A stretch of DNA of 64,000 nucleotides from Phascolomyces articulosus (Eukaryota; Mucoromycota; Mucoromycetes; Mucorales; Lichtheimiaceae), in contig JAIXMP010000004.1 of NCBI GenBank assembly GCA_025677815.1, positions 1,426,001 to 1,490,000 on the forward strand. Direction: 5' to 3'. Each line of letters begins with the position of its first letter. The stretch's first letter is position 1. This document shows positions 52,775 to 64,000 of this stretch, piece after piece. The notes beneath the pieces were generated by a model that was not told the DNA's origin, searched no databases, and was given only the letters and a program-made list of their open reading frames with translations. Both the position numbers and the translations under genes were made by a program.

Positions 52775-53654
52775 AAGTCTATTTTTTTTTTTTTTTTTTG
52801 GTGTCGTTAAAAAGAGTGGAAATGCATTGAACCCAAAAAAAAATCCCCGCAGTTACTTTATAGAGAGAGAGAGTATTTTTATTGACAGTTTTAAACTTTT
52901 GATTTTTTGGTGTTACAAAAGCATCCAAAACTATGCAAACATGTTCTATTGAACAATGTGGTCATTACGTATATGTGTACATTTTAAACTCTATGCATAC
53001 GCACTAGGCCATTCGTTAAAAAATGGGAATTAGGCGATATAGCAACAAAATAGCTTTACAATTGGGAATTTATGCAAATCCACATTTATTCATTAGTTAC
53101 AAATATTACTATTTAGTAAATAGATTTTTTAATTCATATCCATACCGGCCTATTTATAGTGAATACCAGATAATTCATAACAACTGACTATAATAACAAG
53201 AATAACCCAGTCGAATGTTTGTTGAAAAGACTCTCCATAGATAATAGATAACGTCAAACTTCGAAAGCGTTTTATTCATACGAAATCGAAAATTGTTGAT
53301 AGATAAATAATAAAGCATTGGAATGAGCCCAATGAATGTACTTCTTTACGATTGTCATTGTGATATATTACAACAATAAGAATAATTCATTTTGTCGTAC
53401 GATTCCATTGTGTTGCAATAACAATATAAAACAGAGTAATAAATAAGCAGGTGATAACCAAGAAAACCTATTGTACTAATGCCAGACAACGTCATCAAGT
53501 TGATAGTCGGGGTTTAATCCTCTAGCAAGGGAGAGTGGAATCCACAATTTTTTTTGCAAGTAACAAAAAAAAATAAAAACAGCGCCTTTTCTATAACCCA
53601 CCCTCCCCCACTCTCCCAACCACCACACAACCAACTTATATATAATTTATAAAA
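52775..53654. promoter_or_regulatory. Divergent upstream region of RAD17-like and QCR2-like genes
   Basis: About 880 bp between two divergent start codons. It holds a T-run of about 18 (52782-52799), a (GA)n stretch near 52863-52873 and an AT-rich middle. Pyrimidine-rich sequence with TATATATAAT lies just ahead of the plus-strand ATG at 53655. No coding sequence is supported. Confidence 0.5.
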
Positions 53655-55626
53655 ATGTTGGCAGCACGTAGAGTTTTGACATCCATTCCCAGCACTGCCT
53701 CTAAGGCTTATAGCACAGCAGCCGTCCAAGTCGCCAAATCATCAAACGGTGTGACCGTTGCTTCCGTCGAAGAATCCGGTCCTACTGCTGGTTTGTCCGT
53801 CGTTGTCAATGGTGGTTCGCGTCTCGAGTCTACCAAGGGTGCTGCCCACTTTTTGAAGAACTATGGCTTCAAGGTGAGAATGGAATGAAACAACCGCATT
53901 TCTAATTGATTAGATAAATAGAACGATAACGGAACAATTGGAAAGCAAATACGCGTGCGTCCGATTTACTTTATTTATTTAATTGAATTATTTATATATT
54001 TCCTCTACAATCGACATTAGAACAATGCCAAGCGTACTGCTTTCCGTATCACTCGTGAAACTGAATTAGCTGGTGGTGTTTTGTCTGCCAACTTGACCCG
54101 AGAATCCATTGTCTACTCTGCCGAATTCTTGAGCGGTGATGCGTGAGTATTTAATTTTTCTCTATTTGTTATCTTTAATTTTTTTTATATTTGGAAATTG
54201 GAAGACAAAAAAGACGACAGGGATATATATATATTATCCATATAAAAGAAGGAAGGAGAGAAAGAGAGTAACATAAACTATAAGAGGAAAGATAGATAAC
54301 AGCAACAACAATAAATTATTGGAGATAACCCTGTCAAAATGAAAAGAGTTTGGATTAACTAAATAATTGATCTATTTGGGAATATTTTTTATTTCGTAGT
54401 GCTCAATTCGCTGAAGTCTTGGGTGATGTTGTCTCCAACCAAAAGTTCCAAGATCACGAATTCGTCGATGTTGCTCAACAAACCGCTGCCGAATCTGCCA
54501 ACGCTGCCGCTTCTGCTGAAGCTGCTATCTTTGAAGCTGCTCACACTACCGCTTTCCGCAACGGTCTCGGTAACTCCATCTTTGCCAGCGCTGCCAGCAA
54601 AGTCAACAATGCTGCTGTCAAGAGCTATGCTGCCGAACTTTTCAAGACTGGTAACATTGCCCTTGTTGGTGCCGGTCTTTCTTTGGACACTGTCCAAAAG
54701 TTTGCTGAAACTTACATTACTGCCCCCGCTGGCTCTTCTTCCGTCACTCCCGCCAAGTACTTTGGTGGTGAATCCCGTGTCGAAGCTGCCACTGGTAAGT
54801 CTCATTTGATCATTGCCTTTGAAGGTGCTCCTCTCAACTCAGCTGAATATGCTGCTGCTCAAGTCCTTCGTTTTGCTCTTGGTGGTGAACAACGTGTCCA
54901 ATGGGCTGCTGCTGCCGGTCTTCTCGGTGAAGCTGCTGCCAAGTTGGGTGAAGGTGCTGAATTGAAGGCTTTCAATGTCGGTTATTCTGATGCTGGTCTC
55001 TTTGGTGTCTATGCCTCCGCTCCTTCTGCTGGTATTGCTGCCGCTTCCGCTGCTGCTGCCGAACAATTGAAGGCTGTTGCTGGTGGTGTCTCTGAACAAG
55101 TTTTTGCTAGCGCCCTTGCACAAGCCAAGTTCGCTGCTGTCTCTGGCTTCGAAACCCGATTGGATCGTTTGGAAACTGTTGGTTCCCAGGTAATTTATAG
55201 AGTGATGAGAACCTTATGTATTTTGAGGGATTGGATGATTAAAAAAAAAGGAAGATTTGTTGTGAAAATTGAAATATGGAGACAGAGAAAAGACTAAATT
55301 ACTAATATTATTGGTATGATTCAATAGGCCCTCCTTGCTGGCAAGTATACCTCCGCTGCTGATGCCACTGCTGCTCTTGAACAAGTTTCTGCTTCAGATG
55401 TTGCCAAGGTAAATCAATTGGATAAAGGATAAAGAAAAATCGATTAGAGGGATAAAGAGAAAAAAGGAACCGAGATAAAAGATAAGAAATGGGAAGGAAG
55501 AAAATGAAAAACTGACCGATGTGATTTTTTTAATAGGTTGCCCAAAAGTTGTTGAGCGGCAAGGCAACAACCGCTGCCTTGGGTGATGTTTACAGCATCC
55601 CTTACGGTGACTCTCTCTCCCTCTAA
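53655..55626 (+). CDS. QCR2: Ubiquinol-cytochrome c reductase core subunit 2
   Basis: Five exons (53655-53873, 54021-54142, 54400-55189, 55328-55408, 55537-55626), 433 residues. The N-terminus MLAARRVLTSIPSTASKAYS is a mitochondrial presequence. The mature protein is a peptidase M16-like core: GLSVVVNGGSRLESTKGAAH then FLKNYGF, and GGVLSANLTRESIVYSAEFL. The HxxEH zinc motif of active processing peptidases is absent, which separates core 2 from the catalytic MPP beta subunit. Complex III core 2 supports the respiratory cytochrome bc1 dimer in the inner membrane. The protein is Ala-rich, and codon use is biased towards GCT/GCC/GTC, as in the eEF2 gene, which suggests high expression. Confidence 0.9.
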
Positions 55627-57994
55627 AAATGTTTTTTCGTATCCCATTTTTCTTTACCGTCATTATCGAAAAAATAGTACTGCTGGCATAAATTTTTCTG
55701 TTTAAATAATTAGCACCATAAAAAACACAAAAACGTATCATAGAAATCCAAATCCAATTTGTTTCGCCAAAAAAAAAAAAGAGCAATCGTATGGAAATAA
55801 GAGTGAATGTGTGTTTTATGAAATGGATATTCCATGGATCAACAAGAAAGATGACCAGGTGAATTGAATATATTGGACGACTATTTTTGTATCGATGGGA
55901 TGGGGAAAAAAAGATGAATAGAAGACCTTGTCATGGAGATAAAGTGAGCATATGGTTTTTTTTAGCATGAAAAATAATCAGGCACACTGGATCAATAAGA
56001 AATATCTTTTTCTTTATCAGTCAATCGAATACACAAGGAAAAATTTGTTCATATATCCTGATTAATTTTGTAGTTGCTTGAACTGATGAGTTCATCTGCT
56101 GAATCCTTCTTTTGCCTTTTCTTAATGAATTGTCCCTTATCATAAGTATGGTTTGAGTCTTTTATGAGTATGTGTAATAACATAGTTCAACCCACTTTAC
56201 CCACCCAACAAATACTTGTACTCATTGAGATAATTGGGAAGGACTTTTTTCATTTGGTAAGAATGCATGGCGTTTATTCTTTTTGCATTGAGTGGCTACC
56301 TTATGGCATGATTATGAAGACCAAAATAACTAGGGTTTGCCTATGATTAAAATATAAGCTGCTGACAAAGATGCCGCCACGGATTTCTCTAAATTCCTAT
56401 CAAACCATGCAATATAATAAAGATTTAACCATGTCATGAATGAAAAAGCAAATACGCATATAATCAAAAAAGGTGCTGAAACTGGGTCAAGTTGTCAAAA
56501 GGTATGATTATTACACAATTACGATATTATATTTAATGTCAACCCTTTGTTTGTCGCTGACAATTATTGTAGTATGTATATTTCTTTCATATTATTTCTT
56601 CACTCAATATATTTATAGTATCATTATTTCTCTCAGGTATTAATAAAATGGATACATGAATTTTATAAAATAGAAAGCGATAGTATTGATATCGTATCTG
56701 AATATGAATGAAATACCATATACGTTTGAAAGAATCGTGTGTGTTTTTTTCTTTGTATTTGTACGAAGCCAATCCTTGTCTTGGAATAAGTAGACTAAAT
56801 CATAAGTATGGGTTTCGATGGATCAACTGTCACTTTTCCCTTGGCACACTTTTAATAGAACCAGAATAAAACTATAGGACTGACACACCCATTGCCACCA
56901 ATTACCCTGCTCTCCTAGTATAATATACTCTTTAGATTAGATATTCCACTATTTTTTTTTCTTCTTTTCTCTCGGGCACCCTCTCGGTCAAATCAGGATG
57001 GCCCAGTAGTTTCTATACGCGATTTGTGATTTGCTTGTGTTAACTCTTTTTAAATGAAAAAGGTTCCTGAAAAGTTGCAACGATGGAGTTCCCTCATCTG
57101 AAAAGAGGAGACTTCTTTATATTTATAATTATTATTACTATAAAAACTTGATTTCTCAATGACAATCTCATCATTGACATTATGACATTACTTTTTATTG
57201 TTTAAAAATTGATCTGCGCAGCGGTATTATGTCAAAAAAAAAAAGGAACCGAGCGTTTTGAAAATAAAATCTTAATCAGTCCGCTGTTCAATTTGAAAAC
57301 ATTTTGTTCATTTGAGATTCCTTTTTGAAAATTCCATCGATAAAGTTACTGCTCTAATTAAACTCATTGACAAAAATACATTTGAATATAAAACTTGGGT
57401 GCTAATTATATCAACAACAGTTCTCCTTTATAATCACTGATATAAAATGGCACTCCAGTAATATACGTTGGATATTATTCTTGCATTGCACACCCCTTGA
57501 TCGTCTTTTTTTTTCTTTTTAAATAAACTTTCATTATATAGATACAAGCTATCAATAATACCAGTATAGTTAATTTGGGCTCTTCCAAGTCGAAATCACT
57601 GGACTTTATAGCTCTAGGATACAAACTCTAAGACAAGGATCCCATGGCCATATTTTATTTGCTGGATAATCATAGTATAAGACTAGATTAAAGAGCACCA
57701 TCAAAAAAGTACAACTAACGGCGGTACACATTAAATTTTTTTATATACGTAAATGGGATCCATTGCAGTTCTAAATAGAAGTTGTTAAGAAATGAAAAGA
57801 ATAAATATTTATATTTATTATTATTATTATTAGATAGATTTTTAATAGTGCAATGTTAAATAGAGAATAGTAGGATATGGTAAACATAGTACATAATAAA
57901 TACTAATTCTATTCAATAGAATAATAGCTTGTAGATCTTCGTTTTTCCTATAACAATGTGATATGCAATATCCCATATCTATAGATTCATTTTC
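55627..57994. other. Long intergenic region between two convergent genes
   Basis: About 2.4 kb of AT-rich sequence holding the 3' flanks of the QCR2-like and GH3 genes. Short frames such as 56164-56346 and 56587-56772 have no recognisable domain or splice structure. I see nothing else supportable. Confidence 0.45.
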
Positions 57995-60900
57995 TTAAAG
58001 AGAAAACGTAGCTGATTGACGAATATCACGACTACTTGCACCAATATGAACAGTGAATTCACCTTCGGGAACAGTCCAGCTGGCAGATGCTTCATCCCAA
58101 ATACTGAGATCGATTTCCTTGAATTCAAAGTTCACCTTTGTTTGTTTGCCTGCCTTGATAAAGACACGTTCAAAACCACGAAGGATCTTGGGTGGCTCAC
58201 CAGCAGATTCAGGGAATGAAATGTAAGCTTGAGCTACTTCATGACCATCGACATCACCTGTGTTCTTGACAAAGACGGTAGCTGTAGCCAATGTATCATG
58301 CTTGCCACGATGGGTGTTGACCTTGATTTTTTCGTATTCAAAGGTAGAGTAAGAAAGACCATGACCAAAGGCAAAGAGAGGTTCAATATCATTGGCATCA
58401 AAGTGGCGGTAACCAATTTCAAGCTTTTCTGTATACTCAATGTTATATTCATGGGAGATATGGGCAGCATAGTCATCTGTTTCCTTGGCAATGGTGTATG
58501 GAAGTCTTCCGGAAGGATTTACGTCACCAAAAAGTACATCAGCGAGAGAATTACCAGTTTCTTGACCAGGAAGACCTGGCCAGACTACTGCCTTGATATT
58601 TTCATGGTCAATCCAAGGCATGAGAACAGGACCAGTTGAGTGAATAACGACAACCGTATTTTCATTGGCATCAGCAACAGCTTGAATCTATAAATGAGGT
58701 ATATAATTATAACAATTAGATATGTGAATTAATAATATCAGTACATATATTTTTCAACTGATCTATTTCTCTCTTCTTGCATTTATAATACTAACCAAAT
58801 TATCAGCGTTGTTCCACAAGCTCAAGTTTTGACGATCGTTATTACCATCAACCAAGAGATATTCCTCACCAGCAGGTGCCTTGGCAAACACAAAAGCAAT
58901 GTCAGCACCTTGTGCCACTTCAGCAGCAGCTTCAGTATCCCAGTCATCATAAGAGTGAGCAACTTCAACGGATTCACCGGCCCGTCTACTGATTCCTTCA
59001 GTAGGCTATATAATAAAAATAAATAATAAGATGAGTAATTTGGTTTCAAATATGTTACAATCGACAGAATTATAAAACCAAAAGAAAATATATACAATTA
59101 CTTACAGTTACGATGTATGGGAAATCAACGCTACCTGATCCCCAGCCCTTTAATATAGAACAAGATTTATTTGGACATCTATGTTAGTTTTATCATGTTT
59201 ATATTATAATAGGGAAGCTCTCTAAATGATACTATTTTATCAAAAATACAATACTTACCATAGCATAACTATTTTTTTTTTGAAAATAAAAGTTGCAAAT
59301 AATATAGTTAAATAATTGATCAAATAATCAAAGTAGTATTAGCCTAGCGTAGAATTAAAAAAATATGTCGATAATACTTACGTTCCATCATTACAAGCTA
59401 AATCTGTACATTCTTCTTCGTTGAGACTGCTGGTCAAAGGTACAGATGGAGGGGCAGCATCACTACCTACAATAGCAATCTTGCTGAGACCATCAGAAGA
59501 GAGAGGCAAAATGCCATCATTGGAAAGCAAGACGACGGAAGCAGCACCAATGTCACGAACAAATTTAATATGTTCATCCGAAGTGACAACCACCTCAGGT
59601 TCATTTTGACGATCAAAAGTCTTGAGTGTAGTTTCAGGATAACCCTAATTTATAAAATAAATGCATGTTTCAAAGAAAATAAGAGATCTGTTCAAAATTT
59701 TGCATTCCGCCAGTAGGGTATATAAAAGAGCTTACCTTATCTTGGCCCATTTTGTAGTGAGCAGCAGCGATACGCAATGCCATGTCATTAACCTATAACA
59801 ACAAAAAAAAAAAAAAAAAAAAAAAAAGAAAGCAATTAGAAAAATAAAATTCAGAGAAGAGGTCATCATATGATCTATCAACGTGGTGAAATACAAACAA
59901 ACAAACAAAACTTACTCTTTCCTCGCTGACATCACCTCTTTCGACAGCATCTGTCAAATTTTTACCATAGTATGATAGACCATCACCCATAATAACATCA
60001 CCCTGTTGTAATTGTAATAATAAATTATTAGCTTATATATAATAAATAGAGTGTTGTAATGTTACAACAGATATCATCTTTTGCTTACAGGCATGGTCAT
60101 ATCCAAACCTCCATTAGCGGAAGGAACAGTTGAATGGGTAGCGCCCCTGTGAAAAAAAAGAGAAACAATTTAAATAAATCATGCGCCACAGTTCGTATCA
60201 CACAAAAACAACAAATGCATAATGAAAGTTCTTATTCATTTTTTTTTATTTTTATTTTTTGCTTACCAGTCACTCATGACAAAACCCTTAAAGCCCATTT
60301 CTTCTTTCAAGAGTTGGTTTAAGAGTTTATCATTTTCACAAGCATGAATATCTTCATAAAGGTTATACGAGCACATGACAGAACCAAGACCCTATTAATA
60401 TTCCATGTATTGTAATTGATTATCAGTATCGCATTTCATCTTATCTTATTATTTTTTTATTCTTCTCTTACCGCGTCAAGCATGCGAGCATATGGCCAAG
60501 CGTAAATTTCTCGAAGTGTACGTTCATCAATAACAGAATTAGACTATATTTTAATTAAACAAAAATAATTATGTCAGATATTATGATTATTAGTTAGATT
60601 GTGTTTGTCAATAATAATAGAAATAAATGTGTAATTTACCGTTGTTCGATTTGTTTCTTGGTTGTTCAAAAGAAAATGCTTTGCTGTCGCAATCTGTCAT
60701 TATATAAAATATAGAAAGAAAGGAAATGCCATTAGTTATATAACGCATTGTATTATTTGCGCATGATGATTTTATTAGCATCAAAATAAAAATAATAATA
60801 CACACCACATTTTGACTTTGCAAACCGGTGACATATTCATAACCGGCAACACCTTGAAGGTAAGGATCTTCACCAAAACCTTCCCATCCTCGACCACCAT

Positions 60901-61321
60901 TAGGTGCACGGAAAATATCAACAGAAGGACCCAATTGAAGATGAACACCTTTACCACGACTCTCATTACCAATAATTTCAGCACGTTTGTACATCAATTT
61001 ACGATCAAATGTGGCCGCAGCATTAATGCCAGAAACACCAGCTGTACCATTGCTAGCAAATCGAGTACCCAATGGACCATCTTGGAGACAAAGTGAAGGG
61101 AAATATGGATCTTCGGATGCATATGTGTTGCCAACACAAAGTGTTTTTTCCCAGCCCATACCAGTGGCAAGACCAACCTTTTGTTCAATTGACATTTGAC
61201 TGACAACAGATTCAGCCTTTGCATAAGCTTCTTCCCAACTACGGAGATTAGTGGTAGGTGCACCTTGAGTCAACCCAGCAAGCGCACAGACAGCAATGGT
61301 TGTCAATGAGGAGAATATCAT
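57995..61321 (-). CDS. Secreted beta-glucosidase, glycoside hydrolase family 3
   Basis: Twelve exons (61321-60806, 60693-60640, 60543-60472, 60391-60267, 60146-60089, 60002-59916, 59792-59736, 59644-59382, 59268-59259, 59147-59106, 59005-58796, 58687-57995), in frame, 728 residues. Signal peptide: MIFSSLTTIAVCALAGLTQG. The GH3 N-terminal barrel has LCLQDGPLGTRF, GRGWEGFGEDPYL and ATAKHFLLNNQETNR, and the nucleophile motif GFKGFVMSDWGATHS, in which the Asp is catalytic. The GH3 C-terminal domain and a fibronectin III-like end (KNTGDVDGHEVAQAYISFPE) follow. Such enzymes release glucose from cellobiose or other beta-glucosides outside the cell. One exon is only 10 nt. A second GH3 gene lies upstream in the same orientation. 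Confidence 0.95.
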
Positions 61322-63671
61322 CTTTTTATCTTTTCCAAGGAGGAGGCAGTAATAATCAAAATAAAAAAAAATAATATATATGAAATTATAAAAGAAAAGT
61401 GTAATTCCAAGGTTTTTTTTCAGAATCCAACGAATTCAATTACATTTTCACCACAATCGACAACTAGTCCTTTATATATGTTTTTTTTCTACATTTCTTT
61501 ATTTCACTCTCTTTAATTCCCGCGGAAATTCTTCTCGAAAAAGGTTCGTTTTAGTTTTGTACGTGTGAACATTATTATAAAACAAATGCGATGAGAGAGA
61601 GAGAGAGGATAGACTTTACTTGGTGTTTCGACGGGATGTGAGCAAAGAGTCATGCTACATAATATAAGGTAGGGATGGTATTTTCTTGAACTTCTACCGT
61701 GAAACTAAGATACTTCAACGATTTCCCACCAAAAAAAAGGTTCGGTGGCCCTGTTTTTTATTATGTAACTCGATACCGTAAAAGTACCGGATCATCTCTC
61801 ATCGTTCTCCTTTTACCCCAATAACTTAGCACAAATGGAATGGCCCGGTATGTTCCTTATTGTGGGGTATACAATGTATATTATACAATGATGAATCATC
61901 AAAAGGAAGTTCCTTGTCCCGAGTCCTCCCAGATCGTTTTTTTTTTTTTTTTTCGTTCGTAACCGAGATTGTCGGATGAGTTTTTTTTATTAAATTCAAA
62001 ATTAATGACGATAAATTATAATGAGCTACAGACTTCTTTTAACCAATTCTTATTTCCTCTCTTTATCATATTATTATGATTACCCTGCAATACTAAAAAA
62101 ATTACAAGATAAATAGAATAGCAGTATATAATCGTAATAAAAAACGTCATGAATAGCATAATGAAAAACAGAAAATATTAAGTTTACCAGGTATATATAT
62201 TCAGGTCGCACAACATCTTGATATTCGCATGGGCACCATAGATCATAAGCAGAAAAGAAATGTCTTGTACCTTTAGGTCGGTTTATACAGGCGTTTACTT
62301 TTTGATAATTACTATTGGTTCTTTTGAAACAATGTCATAGATGTCTTTGTCCTAAGGAACGCGGCGATTACGGAGATGCGCACGCAAAAAAGATGCTTAA
62401 AAGAGAGTAAATGTCTTTGTTTGGTCTAGCATCATAATGTGTTTATTTAAATACTATAAAAACATGCGTACACTATACAGTATGTTTGTCGTTAAAACCT
62501 TTAAATGGCGATACAAATGCATTAGAGTAAAACCTGTGTATGATGCAATATGCAAGATGCTGCCTGCCTGTCATAAATTGTTAACTATCAATGATTGGCT
62601 GGTAGCGTCGGGTCTGATATAGGGTTGGCTATTCTTCCTCTTTGTATAATTTTCAAGTCAGCCATATATTTCTTTAGCATGAGAAAAACAATTAAAGTTT
62701 TTTTCTTTGGGAAGTGGCGGTAAAGAATGAACGGTACAAAAAAATTACCAATAGAAAAAGGACAATTTTACTTTTTTTTTTATGATTAATAATAGACATT
62801 TATGTTGATGATGAAGGAAGTAAATATCTATAAACGAGTATTAGTTATGAAGAGTTCGTTTAACTAACGTAGTAATAAGTGTCGTGTATAAGATATACCT
62901 GTCACTACGTTTCTTGTTGATCGCATTATTTATTTCCTTCAAAAGTCTATATACTGTACTTCTTTAGACAGGTACAAAATATGGCATACATTTGAGAAAA
63001 ATAATGTGTTAAAATATTTTAAAAGAAAGGAGCGTACAAATTTATCTACCAAAGTATGTTCTTTTTTTTTGTAGTCAGGAGATAATTTTTGACATAAGTC
63101 AAAAATAAGAAATAAAGTTACTGTAGATTCATGCAATAAGTTGTGAATTTCTTTGAGTCTCCAAGCCTATTTTAGTAAGCTTTTTTTTAATAAACAAGTC
63201 CCCCCCACCATTATTGATCGCTGTAAAGCAAATAATTGTAGTACATGACAATAATAGTCACTTGATAAATAAGGTAACATCAAGGAAGAGAACAATATTT
63301 TTCATAATAGTAATATTAGCAATAGGATATCATTTTGTTTAAGTTTATTCAAGGAATTTAAAAGAAATGCAATGCGAATAGTATAGTGTTCGCTTAAGAT
63401 AAATAATAATATGATTATCGATAAAGTTTTTTTTTTTTTTAAAAAAAAAAAAAGGTGTAGAAAAATAGAAGAAACTATTCAACAAAAGAAAGAATGGAGA
63501 TACCTAGTTGTAATGATAGTGGCAATGTAAAATATATAAAGACTAGCTCTATATATGAGTGGTGTTGAATAATTTATGAAATGGAAATATAATAAGGATG
63601 TGAATAGCCCCTCATCTAAACTATGATGAAAGGAAAAGTAAAAAGCTCAATTATTATAGCTAATCCTTCTC
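61322..63671. other. Intergenic region between two tandem GH3 genes
   Basis: The left 0.6 kb is the upstream region of the GH3 gene. GTGGGG preceded by an AT-rich run lies at about 61860-61866 and fits the loose Mig1/CreA consensus; a single match of this kind is weak evidence. A T-run lies at 61937-61953 and a T-run/A-run pair able to form a hairpin at about 63427-63454. No gene supported. Confidence 0.45.
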
Positions 63672-64000
63672 TTACAAAGTGAAGGTAGCAGATTGACGGA
63701 TATCACGGCTGCTTGCACCAACATGGACAGTAAATTCACCCTTGGCCAAAACCCAAGATTCGGAATCTTCATCAAAGTAACTAAGATCAATGGGGGTGAA
63801 TTCAAAGTTAACCTTGGTCTTCTTACCAGCCTTCAAAAAGACCTTTTCAAAACCACGAAGTTGCTTGGGAGGAGCACCCACATCCTTAGGGAATTCAAGG
63901 TAAGCTTGAGCAACTTCAGCACCATCCTTCTCACCAGTATTGGAAACTTCAACGGAAGCAGAGGCAGTACCCTTCTTGTCCTTGCACTTGACCTTAAGCT
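63672..64000 (-). CDS. GH3 beta-glucosidase, C-terminal end (partial, runs off the window)
   Basis: The frame is open from 64000 down to the stop at 63674-63672 and encodes the last 109 residues or so of a second GH3 enzyme: the fibronectin III-like domain with EVAQAYLEFPKDVG, PPKQLRGFEKVFLKAGKKTK and GEFTVHVGASSRDIRQSATF. The end is nearly the same as in the complete GH3 gene at 57995-61321 (HIGASSRDIRQSATFSL), so the two are tandem paralogues. Codon use here is more biased (AAG, ACC) than in the first copy. The catalytic part is outside the window. Confidence 0.9.
   Translation of the reverse strand, partial: LKVKCKDKKGTASASVEVSNTGEKDGAEVAQAYLEFPKDVGAPPKQLRGFEKVFLKAGKKTKVNFEFTPIDLSYFDEDSESWVLAKGEFTVHVGASSRDIRQSATFTL

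Noticed and set aside
54389..54805. Antisense ORF opposite the QCR2-like gene
   Set aside because: Same cause: strong codon bias of the sense strand; composition is low-complexity Ser/Gly.
61854..61867. Mig1/CreA-like GTGGGG site upstream of the GH3 gene
   Set aside because: One short match to a loose consensus; expected by chance and not listed as a regulatory site.

Overview
The window comes from an AT-rich, intron-dense fungal nuclear genome. Introns are short with GTAAG/GTATG donors and TAG/CAG acceptors. The gene set (IRE1, POT1, an LRG1-type LIM-RhoGAP, ALYREF/Yra1, mitochondrial uS2, eEF2, the complex III core 2 subunit, GH3 beta-glucosidases) and a non-LTR reverse transcriptase with a C-terminal zinc knuckle suggest an early-diverging fungus. 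My best guess is Mucoromycota, perhaps Mucorales; this is inferred from gene style, not from a database search.

Layout. 1-10.3 kb: an F-box/LRR neighbourhood with one intact two-exon F-box gene (2460-4390), one intact TPR/F-box/LRR gene (6719-8848, minus) and two decayed relatives of the latter on either side. 11.0-12.4 kb: a mitochondrial TACO1/YebC-type translational activator. 12.6-16.5 kb (minus): IRE1, the ER stress sensor kinase/RNase. 16.7-28.0 kb: a repeat-dominated block in which two 2.63-kb, apparently identical arms sit in inverted orientation around a 6.0-kb spacer. Each arm carries a broken LINE reverse transcriptase. The spacer holds nested tandem repeats and one intact 8-exon gene of unknown function whose C-terminal half shows a D-x13-E-W-K...QQ pattern suggestive of a PD-(D/E)XK nuclease fold.

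29.7-35.2 kb: two complete tandem POT1-like telomere end-binding genes with the same ten-exon structure. 35.4-38.0 kb: a divergent pair, mitochondrial ribosomal protein uS2m (minus) and ALYREF/Yra1 (plus), sharing a 184-bp intergenic promoter. 39.2-42.7 kb: eEF2 with very strong codon bias. 44.6-49.3 kb (minus): LIM-RhoGAP. 50.2-52.8 kb (minus): Rad17/Rad24 checkpoint clamp loader. 53.7-55.6 kb: ubiquinol-cytochrome c reductase core subunit 2. 58.0-61.3 kb (minus): a secreted GH3 beta-glucosidase with a 10-nt micro-exon. 63.7-64.0 kb: the 3' end of a second GH3 gene that runs off the window.

The genes are mostly unrelated housekeeping loci, as expected for a fungal chromosome. The parts that deserve attention are the giant inverted repeat with its enclosed gene, its outer edge less than 200 bp from the IRE1 start codon, and the tandem POT1 pair. 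No tRNA, rRNA or CRISPR-like array was recognised. All exon boundaries were read by eye from splice consensus and frame, and should be treated as models.
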